From: Przewalskia tangutica
Lineage: Eukaryota; Streptophyta; Magnoliopsida; Solanales; Solanaceae
DNA length: 64,000 nt
Reading direction: 5' to 3'
Assembly: GCA_029844215.1 (NCBI GenBank)
Contig: CM056726.1
Coordinates: forward strand, 76,437,548-76,501,547
The position numbers and the translations under genes are program-made. This document shows, piece after piece, positions 53,983 through 64,000 of the stretch (positions are counted from its first letter, which is position 1; each line of letters opens with the position of its first letter). The notes beneath the pieces are model-generated. The model searched no databases, was not told the DNA's origin, and worked only from the letters and a program-made list of their open reading frames with translations.

Positions 53983-56382
53983 TGTTATACCCGTATTTCA
54001 GTATGTATGCGTGAGGCGTGCGTCAAAAGTTTAGCCTTAAGTTAGGAATTATGGACGATTTTGGGCACAACTCACAAACGGATGGTTTTCCGACGAAGCG
54101 TTTACAAAACTTGCGTAGGGTAAATTACGGCTATGCCATTTCTAATTTTGCGGATTTTTCCGAGAGATGTAACATTTTGGACCAACGGGAGGTGACACTT
54201 GTCACCCTCATTGGGCAACAAGGAGACCACGGTTGGCAAGGTTTTGGGGCCTGAAACATGGGCCATTGTTTGTGGAGTGATTTGAGGAGTAGGTTAGGGG
54301 CACTTGGGCAAATCTTGGCCTCCACTTGCCCCTGACTTGGCTTGATCATGGCCACTGGTTTCCCTATAAATACCCCTTTGAAGACTTATTCATCCACTCC
54401 ACAAATCTCCAAGTCTTGAAATCCTTCTCCCCTTTGTGAGCTTCATCCTAGCCTCACCCTCTGAGAGCCTAGAAACACCCCTCTCCTCTAGCCTAGTGGC
54501 TTTGGCGAGAGCCCCCTTGGTAGAAAGTTGTCTTCCAAGTATAGCCACTATTCCAAAATACCCTAGCCCCAAATCCCTTTTAGTAATTAAGTAGAAGTTG
54601 TTGGAAACTTCTAAGGGTTCTTGGAGCTATCGGAGCGTGCAAACTAGAAGCTAAACCTTGCTCAGGATCGACATTTAACTTGGATAATTTTGGGCTTATC
54701 GAGGTAAATATCTTGTCCTTCTATTGTAATTGGATATTACATATAAGAATAGTTAAGACTTGAGTATAAGATAAAGAAGGATATTAAAGAATAGAAGTGG
54801 CGTAATCACGTAGAAGGGTATATGAAGAAAAATTAAAGCTGTACTTACATAGAATTTGTTTTAACAATGAGACTTGGGTAGCTTAGGGTAGGGAAGTCTG
54901 CCCGATTTTCGTAAATAAAGAACCCTCTGCTTAGAATAGTCTATAGAGTAGTCTAGACATTGATAGACGTATCTGACTATTATAGGTTGATTCTCTGCGC
55001 GCGACATATTCGACTTGGCAGGTGGATTTCGCCAAGAAGGTATGTGATTCTTCCTATACTCCGAGCATGATATTTTAAAATATATATATAGTACGGTAGA
55101 CGTACGTGTGTTAACTGAACGTAGCTTTACGGCAATGTCTTTTGACTTAAGCCTGAATAATAAAGATCTTAAAAGTCTTTCAAAAGAATTATAAATCAGT
55201 TTTGAAAGAAGAAGAATATTTGTTTTTAAAACAAGAAGCTTAAGAGTTATACTAGCTTTATGGGAAGTTAAGTATAACGACTTAAGAAAGATAAAAGGAA
55301 CAGTTTACTTATGTGTTTATAAAAGACTTTTATTGATTTATGGAAAGTATAATAAGATGGGTTGATAAGTAGACATAATATGATGCTATGTGTGTTAGTG
55401 TCTTGTAACGTTTGTGTAAGAGGGTATTCTTGTTGTGCTTATGTTGTTTAACGATAAGCTGTTATGTTAGTATTATATCACTCACCTCTTGACATGATAC
55501 CGGGGGTTAAGCTGCCCTCCGATGCGGGGTAGACTCAGGCGGTCTGGGACCATGATTCGAGAATACCTCATGCGGGTCCAGGGGACCTATGCGGAGCTAC
55601 GAGTTCGAGTTAGTGTGCGGGGTTATACCTCATGCGGTCTATGTGGCCATGCGGACTACGAGTCCAGGACGATGCCGAGGAGTAGCTACCCTCGATGCGG
55701 GGAATACCTCATGCGGGCCTACATGAGTGGCCTATGCGGACTGCGGGAGTCCAGGATTAGGCATGCTTAATGATACTATGGGCGATTGGCCTTGCTTCGA
55801 TCATTCGCAGCCTAGAAAGAGACCTGTTATAGTTTACCTCTTATTGCTCTTATTGTGATGTGGCACTATGTGCGGTTACCTTGTTTGTTTCGTACATATT
55901 TGTAAAACTGGTTTTAAAATGATATGATTTCATTTAAGTACTTTCTGATTTCAAATACTTGGTACTGTTGTCTTGACCTCCTTGGCTGCGTTCATGCCGC
56001 AGGTAAAGGGAAGCAGGTAGCGGATCCTCAGTCTTAGGATCTTTTCTTTGGTGTCAGGAGCTCCATCTTCTCCGGAGGCTCGGGTTTTGGGTATGATCTC
56101 CCTGTTGTTATAGATAGTTATGTACATTCAGGGTATGGCGGGGCCCTGTCCCGCCATAGTTGTTTACTTCCTTAAGTGCAGTAGTCTATTATGCGGTTGG
56201 GATGTAAAGCGCGGATGTTTTGTTTATATATATATGCCGAAAGGCGATTTTCTCAGATAAGTTGTGTCTCAATTTACATTGTTTCATGTCTTGTTTTTAT
56301 ATTCCGCTGATATTCTCTGATGTATGACTACTTGGGTGCCCGGGTAAGGCACCAGTCACGGGCCCCGGAACGAGTCGTGACA
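53983..56382 (+). repeat. TE-5 3' LTR (2400 bp)
   Basis: TGTTATACCCG...GAGTCGTGACA. Palindrome about 54190-54208, TATA 54365-54372, donor-like GAG|GTAAAT near 54702, AGGTATGT near 55038, tandem repeat 55510-55760, hairpin 56134-56158. Very similar to the 5' LTR; the C-rich tract is shorter here (about 54420-54520). Confidence 0.92.
54365..54372 (+). promoter_or_regulatory. TATA box of TE-5 3' LTR
   Basis: TATAAATA followed by CCCC. Transcription from here would run into TE-4. Confidence 0.65.
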
Positions 56383-57334
56383 CGGTCTATGTGGCCATGC
56401 GGACTGCGAGTCCAGGATGATGCCGGGGAGTAGCTACCCTCGATGCGGGGTTATACCTCATGCGGGCCTATATGAGTGGCCTATGCGGAGCTGCGGGAAG
56501 TTCCAGGATTAGACGCGCACATTTGATACTGCGGGCGAGTGGCCAACTTCGATCATGTGGCGGTCTAGACAGACCTCGTGATACAGTTTATGACCCTGTT
56601 GGTACTGTGGGTGTTAGTAGTCGGCTATGCCTTCGTACTTACCCCGTACGGTTTTATTATGACACAGGTGGGACCTGGTGTTCATGTGTATTCCTTGGTG
56701 CTTTTATATCATAGATTACCGGCAGTGATGAAGGTATTCCACGGGCATGATTGATGTTGTGGGCGTGAGACCCATAGTTATATTTGAGTGATGACTTTGA
56801 GGGCGTGAGTCACGACTTGACATATTCGCTTATTTATGTGAATCGTAGTTTGGTTATCATACATGTCTCCGCTTTATATAGCCTACTATGATTTCATTTC
56901 TGATATTTTCGATTTCACATACTTGGTACTGTTGTAGTGACCTCGCCCGAAGCTGCGTTAAATGTCGCGGTGAAGGTACACGATTGTTGATCCTCGCTCA
57001 TATAGTCACGATTCGGCGTTTGGGAAGCTCCGTTTCTCGGAGGCTTATCGATGGTATAGTCCTGTCGTTGTAGTACTTACATTCAGGTATGGCGGGGCAG
57101 ATCCGCCATTGTTGTCATATCATTCTTAGAGGTCTGAAGTACTGTTGTTGGCAGAGTTGTAAAAGAGATGTAACTGTTCGGATTTAAGTTTTTATATATA
57201 TATGCCGAAAGGCAACTTTTCTCTGATAACTGTTTCATACTTCATGTCTTGTTTTATATTCCGCTGATTACTCTGATGTATGTCTACTTGGGTGCCCGGG
57301 GTAAGACACGATCCACGGCCTGGTTGGTCGTGAC
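56383..57334 (+). repeat. TE-4 5' LTR, second part
   Basis: Resumes within the ATGCGG tandem repeat (CGGTCTATGTGGCC) and ends GGTCGTGACA. Includes a degraded hairpin near 57088-57107 and GCCGAAAGGC at 57204-57213. Confidence 0.85.
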
Positions 57335-57339
57335 AAAAG

Positions 57340-57351
57340 TGGTATCGAAGC
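57340..57351 (+). other. Primer binding site, TE-4 (altered)
   Basis: TGGTATCGAAGC in place of TGGTATCAGAGC. Confidence 0.75.
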
Positions 57352-57531
57352 GATTAATCCTCGGAAAGTGTCTGACCGTATCTAGTAAGTCTTGATTATC
57401 GGTGTGTTGTGCACACCAATAATCGTGAGGCTATAGGATATTTAGGATTGGTTTCCATTCTTCTCACTATGAGATCGTGCCACTGAGGCGTGTTATAAGT
57501 TGGACCCTCTAACGTATTTCTTTCCACCGCT

Positions 57532-58287
57532 ATGCCTCGCGTAAACGGCCGGGCCCGAAGAGGCAGCGGTAGGAGGCTGCGAGTAGAAACCAAAGGGTTA
57601 CGAGGGAACAGGCCTAATCATCACCTAGGGTGGTGCTTCATTCGGGGAGTTCTGCGACATCGCCAGCCCCAGTAGAGTTTAGCACGGCGGCAGCAGTTCC
57701 TACTGCGTCCATGACATTTACACCTTCAGTTCCACGACCCGATGGCGAAAGAATAGATTGCAAAGAGACGACCTGTTACTAGCTAGGAGTTAGCAACCGC
57801 AGGTATATTAAGAATCGATTTATCACGGGTCTTGATGACAATCTAAGAGAGTGTTGTGCAAGAGTAGCTCTTGATCGAGCTTGAGCATGGCACGTATGCG
57901 GGCTTATGCGCAGGCGAGAAACGTAGAGATGGGCAGATTAATCAGGGCGAGAAGAGGCGATCGGCGGTCCTGGTAACTTTCGAGCGGACCTTCTCACCGG
58001 CAGATCGGTTATGCACCTCGCCGGTCGCAGTGGTCCTCCACATACTTCAGGACGTTCGAGGTATGCCGGAGTTGGTCAGAGCTCCAGGGCTTCCGATTTA
58101 TAGATACACGTAGGTTCGGCCCGGCCGGATTCGATTTTCCCAGTGTGACAGCGTCGTCGGGAATGTCGTCTTTTTGTTGGTACTTGTTTTACCTGCGGCC
58201 GTCAGGGCCATGTGTCGAAAGGATGACCTAGTAGGAGGGATGCAAGTAGGAGGACTCAGCCTTCAGGATCAGTGACAAGTTCATCAT
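57532..58287 (+). pseudogene. gag: Gag with internal deletion (TE-4)
   Basis: ATG at 57532 (ATGCCTCGCG..., MPR-type start) after a TTTCTTTCCACCG stretch. The N-terminal part is frame-broken. The capsid core (FYGSRPEDDPQEF to YNVEFDSLARY) is absent; the sequence jumps to RYIKNRFITGLDDNLRECCA at about 57802-57860, homologous to the end of the core. Near 58177-58225 a zinc knuckle reads CFTCGRQGHVSKG, then a stop: its last Cys is lost. TE-10 interrupts at 58288. Not functional; the deletion of several hundred bases was probably present before TE-10 arrived. Confidence 0.78.
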
Positions 58288-58904
58288 TGTAACGACCCGT
58301 TCCGGGGCCCGTTACTGGTGCCTTATCCCGGGCACCCTAGTGATACAACATCAGAGAAAACCAGCGGAAAATAAAACATAAGTCATGAAACAAGAGATAT
58401 AATAATAAACAGGCCAACCAAAACGGTTGCCTTCAGTATATACATAAAACCTGAACAGTTTAATCCTTCACAACCACACTTGCCGATACTACAGACCTCT
58501 AAGATTTACAACAACTATGACGGGACAGGGCCCCGCCATACCCCTGAATGTACAAGAACCTACAACTCAGGGAACACATACCGAAAGATAAGCCTCCGGA
58601 GAAACGGAGCTTCCCAAAACGCTGAACTGAGATCCTAAGAGCGAGGATCCACGACCGATGTACCTCACTGCGGCATGACGCAGCCCGAGAGGTCGATCTG
58701 CAACAGTACCAAGTATGTGGCGTAAAAATCAGAATGAAATCATACTAGTCTATATAAAGCGGGAGACATGTATGATAACCAAACTACGATTCCACAACAT
58801 AAAAGCGATCATACCGATCGTGACTCACGCCTCAAGTCATTACTCAAATATAACTATGGGTCTCACGCCCACAACATCAATCATGTTCGCGTCATGGCGC
58901 GTGC

Positions 58905-59190
58905 CCGGATTCGAATCGGTGTAGACATGTCCATGATGCAACAATAATACCAATGCCCCATGGCCACGTGCCGAATTCTACCTCAGTGTAGACACGTCCA
59001 TGTGACATCAACAATAATATATTGGGTGATCAACCCTGCCGCATGGCCACATGCCCCCGGAATTCTACCTCGGTGTAGACATGTCCATGTAACCACAATA
59101 ACAATATATCGGGTAATCAACCAGGCCGCATGGCCGCATGCCCCCGGAATACTGCATCGGTGTAGACATGTCCATGTGACATCAACAACA
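58905..59190 (-). repeat. ~87-bp tandem repeat, four copies, TE-10 LTR
   Basis: GTGTAGACATGTCCATG recurs at about 58918, 58985, 59072 and 59159 (spacing 67, 87, 87), with CATGGCCACATGCCC between. This replaces the ACGCATCGTGTC array of TE-7. Confidence 0.85.
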
Positions 59191-59325
59191 AGACAGTAAT
59201 CAAAATGGAAACATACGTGGAATTCTCCATCATCGCCCGACGCGTCCAAGTAAGTTCTCAACAAGTCGTGACCTACTATCGAGAGGCGGTAACGTAAATA
59301 CCACACTTGTACAACAATGGCTATC

Positions 59326-59428
59326 ATCACACGCATAGGCAAGTTTCACAACAACAAGCATAGGCAAGTTTCACAACAACAAGCATAGGCAAGTTTCACA
59401 ACAACAAGCATAGGCAAGTTTCACAACA
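59326..59428 (-). repeat. 25-bp tandem repeat, four copies, TE-10 LTR
   Basis: GCATAGGCAAGTTTCAC every 25 bp; same unit as in TE-7 (five copies). Confidence 0.92.
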
Positions 59429-61097
59429 ACTCAAAGTACTTCCATTTATACCAAAGTCCGGGTTTTTAACCCCAAAGTACTACATACGTTAAGTTCTTTT
59501 AAAAGAGATCCATTACTTCTATAAAAGTCACCCGATACGTAGTATTAGAATGACCAACCCACATTCCTTTTCAAAATCAAATGTAACATTCTTTCCTAAG
59601 TTCGGTTTGCCTAGTTTGATTACTCAAACTCATTTTCAAATGGTTTCATAGTTCCCAAACTTAATCACTTGATTCCTTTTTAGAACAATTGAGTAATATA
59701 TGTCTCACGTGAGAGTAGGTTATTTTTGTTTACAACATTCTTATTACAGCAGCCATGATCTAGAAAATGTAATATCATTTTGTCTCATCTTAGTTTCTAT
59801 GCAGATGGAGGTTTCTACTGGTTTTAATACAACACATCATTATTCAATACATTTTCCTTTATTAACGCTGCGTTGGTGCAGCCGATACATTCGATTCGAA
59901 ATCGGAAACATTATCCCTTTAAAAACCAAGTACTCATTACTCACGAATGAGGTTTCACACAAACATCCACATTAAAACAAATAAGTTAAGTCTCTTATCT
60001 TATAAGATCAAGTCTCTTAACTTCTAACATCAGTAAACCATTTTCACTTACATAAGGTCGTTATAACTAACTTCCCATAAAGCTATTATAACACCCTATG
60101 TTTTAAACCAACCAAATCACTTAGCATATGTACGTCTACCGTACTACATAGTTCACAACAATCATGCTAGAAAAGATAGGAAGAGGTTCACATACCTCGC
60201 GACGATTTATCGACAATAAGCAAAATGCTCCAAGTACTACAACCTTGCTAGCCCTTTCCACTCCTCGAGTAGAATACGCTACTCTTAGTACTTTCACTAT
60301 AAAGGTCACAAACGTCTATTAACCCCAAAACATAAGTTTCTATCTTTCTAAAGAAAATTGGCGAGACCTCCCCACATGCGTAAATCTCTCTCTCTATCGA
60401 GGCCGGCTACCAAGCCAACCGGGGGGTTTACACGTCTAACCTGGCGTGTACAATTCTACACAAGTCTCTTGTCTGATCCTATGTAAATACTGATTCGATT
60501 CGATTCTTTATTCTTGGGCTTAAGTCAAAAGACATTGCGAATACTAAGTATAGTTCCATATATAGTATACTTCAACTATATATTCTAACAAACATGTAAT
60601 TTCCAATTACAATAGAGGACAAGATAATTACCTCGATAAGCCCAAAATTATCCAAGTTATAATGTCGATCTGAGCAAGGTTTAGCTCCACTCGTGCGCTC
60701 CAAACCACTCCAAACAACCCTTAGAAGTTCTAACCAACTTCTACTCAAATACTTCAACCAACTATGAAGATTTCCTTAGGGTTTCGGTTTGAGACTAAAA
60801 GGACAAAAGGTAGTATTTCAGGACTCTACGTATAGAGGTATCTTTGGAAAACTACAAGGTACAAGGCTAAGGTATTTTGGGCATTATAACAATACTAGGG
60901 GAGTATTTCTATACCACAACAAGGGTATTATACGAAAAAAACTAGGCTAGGGGTACCCATGCTAGCACCTGAGGGGAGGAACCCCGCCAAAGGCCACGAA
61001 AAGGGGAGGGGAGGCTCTCGGCTAAGAGCTCAAAGGGGAGGAGAGGGTTTCAAGACTTGGAAGTTTTGGAATGGATGAAGTCTTCACACTTGAGGGG

Positions 61098-61105
61098 TAT
61101 TTATA
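61098..61105 (-). promoter_or_regulatory. TATA box of TE-10 LTR
   Basis: Reverse TATAAATA. Confidence 0.65.
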
Positions 61106-61826
61106 GCAAAACCAAAGGCCAACGAGGGCAAGATCCTTCAAGTGTATAGCAAGTGTAAGGGCAAGATTAAGCCAAGTGCACCCTAACCCCTACTCCACAA
61201 AACATGCCACAAAACAATGCACCAAACAAGGCCAAAACAAGGCACAAAACAAGGAGCGATTGGCGGCGTGAACGATCGTCGAGGTTGCCGCTTGCTTCCG
61301 ATGTGAGGTGACACATGTCACCCTCCCGTTGGTCCAAAATGTTTCGTCTCTCGGAAAAATCCGCAAAAATACAAAACGACATAGCCGGAATTTTCCCTTC
61401 GCAAGTTACGCAAAACGTTTCGTCGAAAAACGACTCCAACCGGGAGTTGTGCACAAATGTAAAATCGGCCAAGCCACCTAGGCGGGGGTGACACGTGTCA
61501 CCCTCCTATTGGCCCTCAAAAAACGTCTTCCGAAAAATATCCACAATGGCCAAAATCTCGAAAACAAAGTGGGCCCCACAAAACCGTAAATTTCTCCCGT
61601 GGGCCCCACGTGACCATTTCCGAAAATAAAATCTCAAAATTCTAATATAATCTATGAAGTCCAAATACCAAATCACGGGAATCAATTCCCATTAACGAAC
61701 CTTTTTCTTCACAAATAACGGAAACTTTTAGTGAAAACTCACATCTTTCTTTCTTTTCAAAATTTTCTGTAGTACTCTCAAATGCGTCGTCCTCACATAC
61801 ATACCCTGCAACTACGGGGTATAACA

Positions 61827-61861
61827 TTCTCCCCTCCTTAGAAACATTCGTCCCGAATGTT
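61827..61861 (-). promoter_or_regulatory. TE-10 polypurine tract and terminal hairpin
   Basis: Reverse strand AACATTCGGGACGAATGTT (61843-61861) and AAGGAGGGGAGAA (61827-61839), identical to TE-3 and TE-7. Confidence 0.9.
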
Positions 61862-62621
61862 CCTTCTCAAGACGGATATCGATGAAGTTCCTCTAACAAG
61901 TTGTCAACGCCACAGCTTGGCCACGAAATAACACACGTTATCTTCCTTCCTTACTCGTTGTACCCTTCTCGAACACTCGAACTCTCCCAGTACGTACCAC
62001 ACTTGGTCATTACTTAGTTCGAAAAATCTGCGAGTCACTACCTCCAAACTTGGTCATCTTACTAACCTCAAACTTCCTTAAGGCCATTCCGGCCTTTACG
62101 AACCGCTCGGTCGAACGCGTCCACGAACTCATACGATGATCATACAAACTTGGGCCTAGCATCCTCGTGACCCTACCACTGGAGGACCACCCAGAAGCCC
62201 ACAAACGGGTTCTGGGTTGACCCGCAAATGGTCCTCAACCCGACCCCCAACCGCGCCAAACTCTTGTTCCCCGATTCGGAACAATCTTACTAATTCACAT
62301 CATGAAAGCTACCACTTCCATCTCACACTACCTACGGACTTATCACACAAATAAATCCCACGTATACTACTACTCTGATAAAGGTCAAACATAAAACGAA
62401 TCTTTAATCTCAAGACGACCTTACCCCTAAGGTCTCAGTCGTGACATAGTCTAAGGTTCACACTTACCATGCCCCCATACGTAACCTCCCAACTAAACAT
62501 GTTTTCAAACTCACAATTAACACAACGCTTATTCGTACATAGCACACAATAATGAGACCATCATAACAAGCATGCCAAAACTCTAGAGGGTTAAGGATAT
62601 ACCTGAAGCTACCGCTCCACT
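61862..62621 (-). other. TE-10 3' spacer in place of pol
   Basis: Non-coding, conserved with TE-2, TE-7 and TE-9 (for example CTTGGGCCTAGCATCCTCG near 62149). Confidence 0.78.
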
Positions 62622-63833
62622 CTAATCATAGGCACGCCTGCAGGCGCATGCTATGAAGGCGATGAACCGACCATCGATCCGTGAGTGAGTCGTAACATCC
62701 GTGCTACCCTTGGTTGGACATTTCCTCGCAAAATGGCCCTGCTGGCCGAAAAAATAACAAGCTCCCCTGGCACCACGACACTCCCCGAAATGTGGTCTAC
62801 CACATCGACCACACCGAGGTAGGGGTGACCGCGTCCGCCAACACCGCTTACTTCCTGAAACTCGAACCTCGAGCCACGACTGCTCCGAATACTCTGAAGG
62901 TTGTGGAGGACCACTGCTGCAGCGGAGGTGCAAAACTAATATCTTTCTTGGCGGTGCGCCTCGAAAGTCGCCAAAAGACCACGATGTCTGGCCTCTTCTG
63001 GCGATCCGGTCATTCCGTCGACCTCTCGTACCTCAAATCCTAGTGCATGAGCTGCGTGCGGGCAATGTCCATGCGGTGAAGAGCTACTCTGAACATGCCT
63101 CGACATGTAATCATCGAGCCACTGTAACATATCGGTGCACTCGATCCTCCATACTAGCTACCAACGCGGGACGTCAAGGACGATGAGTCGAACTCACATT
63201 GTACTCCCGAACCGTCGCGCGCTGTCTAAGCATCAAAAATCACCGGCCCGTGCCCTCATCCGCGGAGGCAAGAAGTGCGTGAGAAAGCCCCGAAAACTCA
63301 TCCCATCTGCTGAGTGCATGCTCTCCCGGAAAGCTCCCATGAATCAAACCAATCATTGCGGTATCACGTGGCCGATGCGAACCAAAGGTCACGGACTTCG
63401 GTCTCGAAGCCTTGATCACCGCGTGATCAGAATCGCCGAATGAACTCCTGCGGATCATCCTCGTGCCTTGACCCATAAAACTCGCGGGCTCTGACTCGGA
63501 AAGTCCGTAGCCTCAAACTATCGCTCGGGTGCACGCGGTCTTTGGCTGGAGGCTGCTGCGTCCGGCCTCTCGCCATACGGCCCACGACCACGGCGGCCAA
63601 GCGGGCCATCTCGCGTAACCCATCTCCTGCGCCCCGGTGTGGGGTGGAGGCTCGGTGCTGTAGTCTCATCCAGCCACGGCGGCTCTGCTTCTAAATTTTG
63701 GCGGCGTCCTGAAACCCGCCGTCGAAGCCTGACCTCAGTCTTGTCGGGCTGCGCCTCGTACTCCTCTGTATCTCACTAGCGCACCCTCGGCTGCCTTGCC
63801 CATTCAGGCTCTGGTTGCCTAGCGCGGAGGCAT
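62622..63833 (-). pseudogene. gag: Gag of TE-10, frameshifted
   Basis: ATG at 63833-63831, stop TAG at 62624-62622 after AYD, the same ends as TE-9. The core is split over several frames (EFYGSRHEDDPQEFIRRF near 63427-63490; HRPRDTAMIGLIHG near 63320-63390). The C-terminal segment (62933-62622) keeps both zinc knuckles in one frame: CGRCGRPHFGEC is intact, and CYFFGQQGHFARKC has the second Cys replaced by Phe. No pol follows. About 400 codons if the frames were joined, similar to TE-9. Confidence 0.82.
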
Positions 63834-64000
63834 AAGCGGTAAAACAAGATACGTCGGAGGGTCCCACTTACAACACGACTAAGGCACGATCTCGGAATGA
63901 GAAGAATGGAAACCAATCCTAAATGTCCTATAGCCTCACGATTATAGATGTGGTGCAACACACCGATAATCAAGACTACTAGACACGGTCAGAGACATTT
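63834..64000 (-). other. TE-10 leader (cut by window edge)
   Basis: Reverse of the conserved PBS-to-gag leader; includes the CCTATAGCCTCACGATTAT block near 63928. The PBS would lie just beyond 64000. Confidence 0.65.

Larger units (their letters stand above)
10615..56382 (+). mobile_element. TE-5: complete Tekay chromovirus, split by TE-6
   Basis: Parts are 10615-11149 and 47119-56382. Its 5' LTR is interrupted by TE-6. The internal region is 49050-53982 (4.9 kb, gag and full pol order) and the 3' LTR is 53983-56382. It sits in the tandem repeat of the TE-4 LTR. The flanks read ...ATGCGG at 10614 and CGGTC at 56383, so the target duplication is about CGGT(C), blurred by damage at the 5' terminus (TGCATTATACCCG instead of TGTTATACCCG). 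It is the only element in the window with both LTRs, PBS, gag, all pol domains and PPT. Confidence 0.9.
8059..58287 (+). mobile_element. TE-4: Tekay-type element, split by TE-5
   Basis: Visible parts are 8059-10614 and 56383-58287; everything between is TE-5 and its passengers. It has an almost complete 5' LTR, a priming site at 57340 and the start of a damaged gag. TE-10 interrupts it at 58288; pol and the 3' LTR, if present, are right of the window. It is inserted in the 3' LTR of TE-3. Confidence 0.85.
58288..61826 (-). repeat. TE-10 3' LTR (3539 bp)
   Basis: Same subfamily as TE-9 with the extra ~400 bp at the LTR start. Arrays: 58905-59190 (GTGTAGACATG units) and 59326-59428 (25 bp). 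Donor-like GAG|GTAATT in reverse near 60627-60635, AGGTATGT near 60193. TATA 61098-61105, palindromes near 61306-61325 and 61487-61503. Confidence 0.92.
58288..64000 (-). mobile_element. TE-10: gag-only Tekay derivative, 5' end outside window
   Basis: Reverse orientation: 3' LTR 58288-61826, PPT/hairpin, spacer 61862-62621, gag 62622-63833, and the leader up to the window edge, about 40 bp short of the PBS. No pol. Inserted in the TE-4 gag; ATCAT (58283-58287) is the expected target duplication. Confidence 0.88.

Overview
The window is plant nuclear DNA made entirely of LTR retrotransposons. I found no host gene, tRNA, rRNA or CRISPR array. All recognisable proteins are Ty3/gypsy (Metaviridae) Gag and Pol. 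The best-preserved integrases end in a GPY module followed by a chromodomain, and the priming site is TGGTATCAGAGC (initiator-Met tRNA). This points to the Tekay/Del chromovirus lineage, with very long LTRs (about 2.4-3.6 kb). The lineage and the density of copies suggest heterochromatin of a large dicot genome. I cannot name the species.

Layout (names TE-1 to TE-10 are mine). TE-1 (1-534, minus) is the outer LTR end of an element that enters from the left. It sits in TE-2 (535-4397, plus), the 3' end of a gag-only element, which sits in the integrase gene of TE-3 (4398-8058, plus). TE-4 (plus) begins at 8059 inside the 3' LTR of TE-3 and resumes at 56383-58287. TE-5 (10615-56382) is inside the 5' LTR of TE-4. 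TE-6 (11150-47118) is inside the 5' LTR of TE-5, with target duplication CCTCT. TE-7 (16440-22550, minus) is in the pol of TE-6. TE-8 (26514-46725) is in the 3' LTR of TE-6. TE-9 (32861-42315, minus) is in the pol of TE-8, with target duplication AGTTT. TE-10 (58288 to the right edge, minus) is in the gag of TE-4. The main stack TE-3 > TE-4 > TE-5 > TE-6 > TE-8 > TE-9 is six elements deep.

Two kinds of element coexist. TE-3, TE-5, TE-6 and TE-8 carry pol remains (protease, RT, RNase H, integrase, chromodomain), mostly broken by frameshifts; TE-4 shows only gag before it is interrupted. TE-7, TE-9 and TE-10 (and TE-2 as far as visible) have gag only: pol is replaced by the same spacer of about 0.6-0.7 kb. 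They are non-autonomous elements of the TR-GAG type. They share with the pol-bearing copies the priming site, the LTR-end hairpins and a hairpin plus polypurine tract before the 3' LTR, so mobilisation in trans by Tekay Pol is likely.

In most families a TATA box lies about 0.3-0.6 kb into the LTR, so most of the LTR would be transcribed as leader. That leader has a conserved splice-donor-like GAG|GTAAAT site (AAAG|GTAAGA in TE-6), a second AGGTATGT site, a rapidly changing minisatellite and conserved hairpins. A pyrimidine tract ending in CAG lies two bases before the gag ATG. I propose a leader intron that removes most of the LTR from the gag mRNA. Recent LTR pairs differ mainly at CCAG/CAG/CCTGG-type sites, so some apparent frameshifts may be consensus errors at methylated CHG sites.
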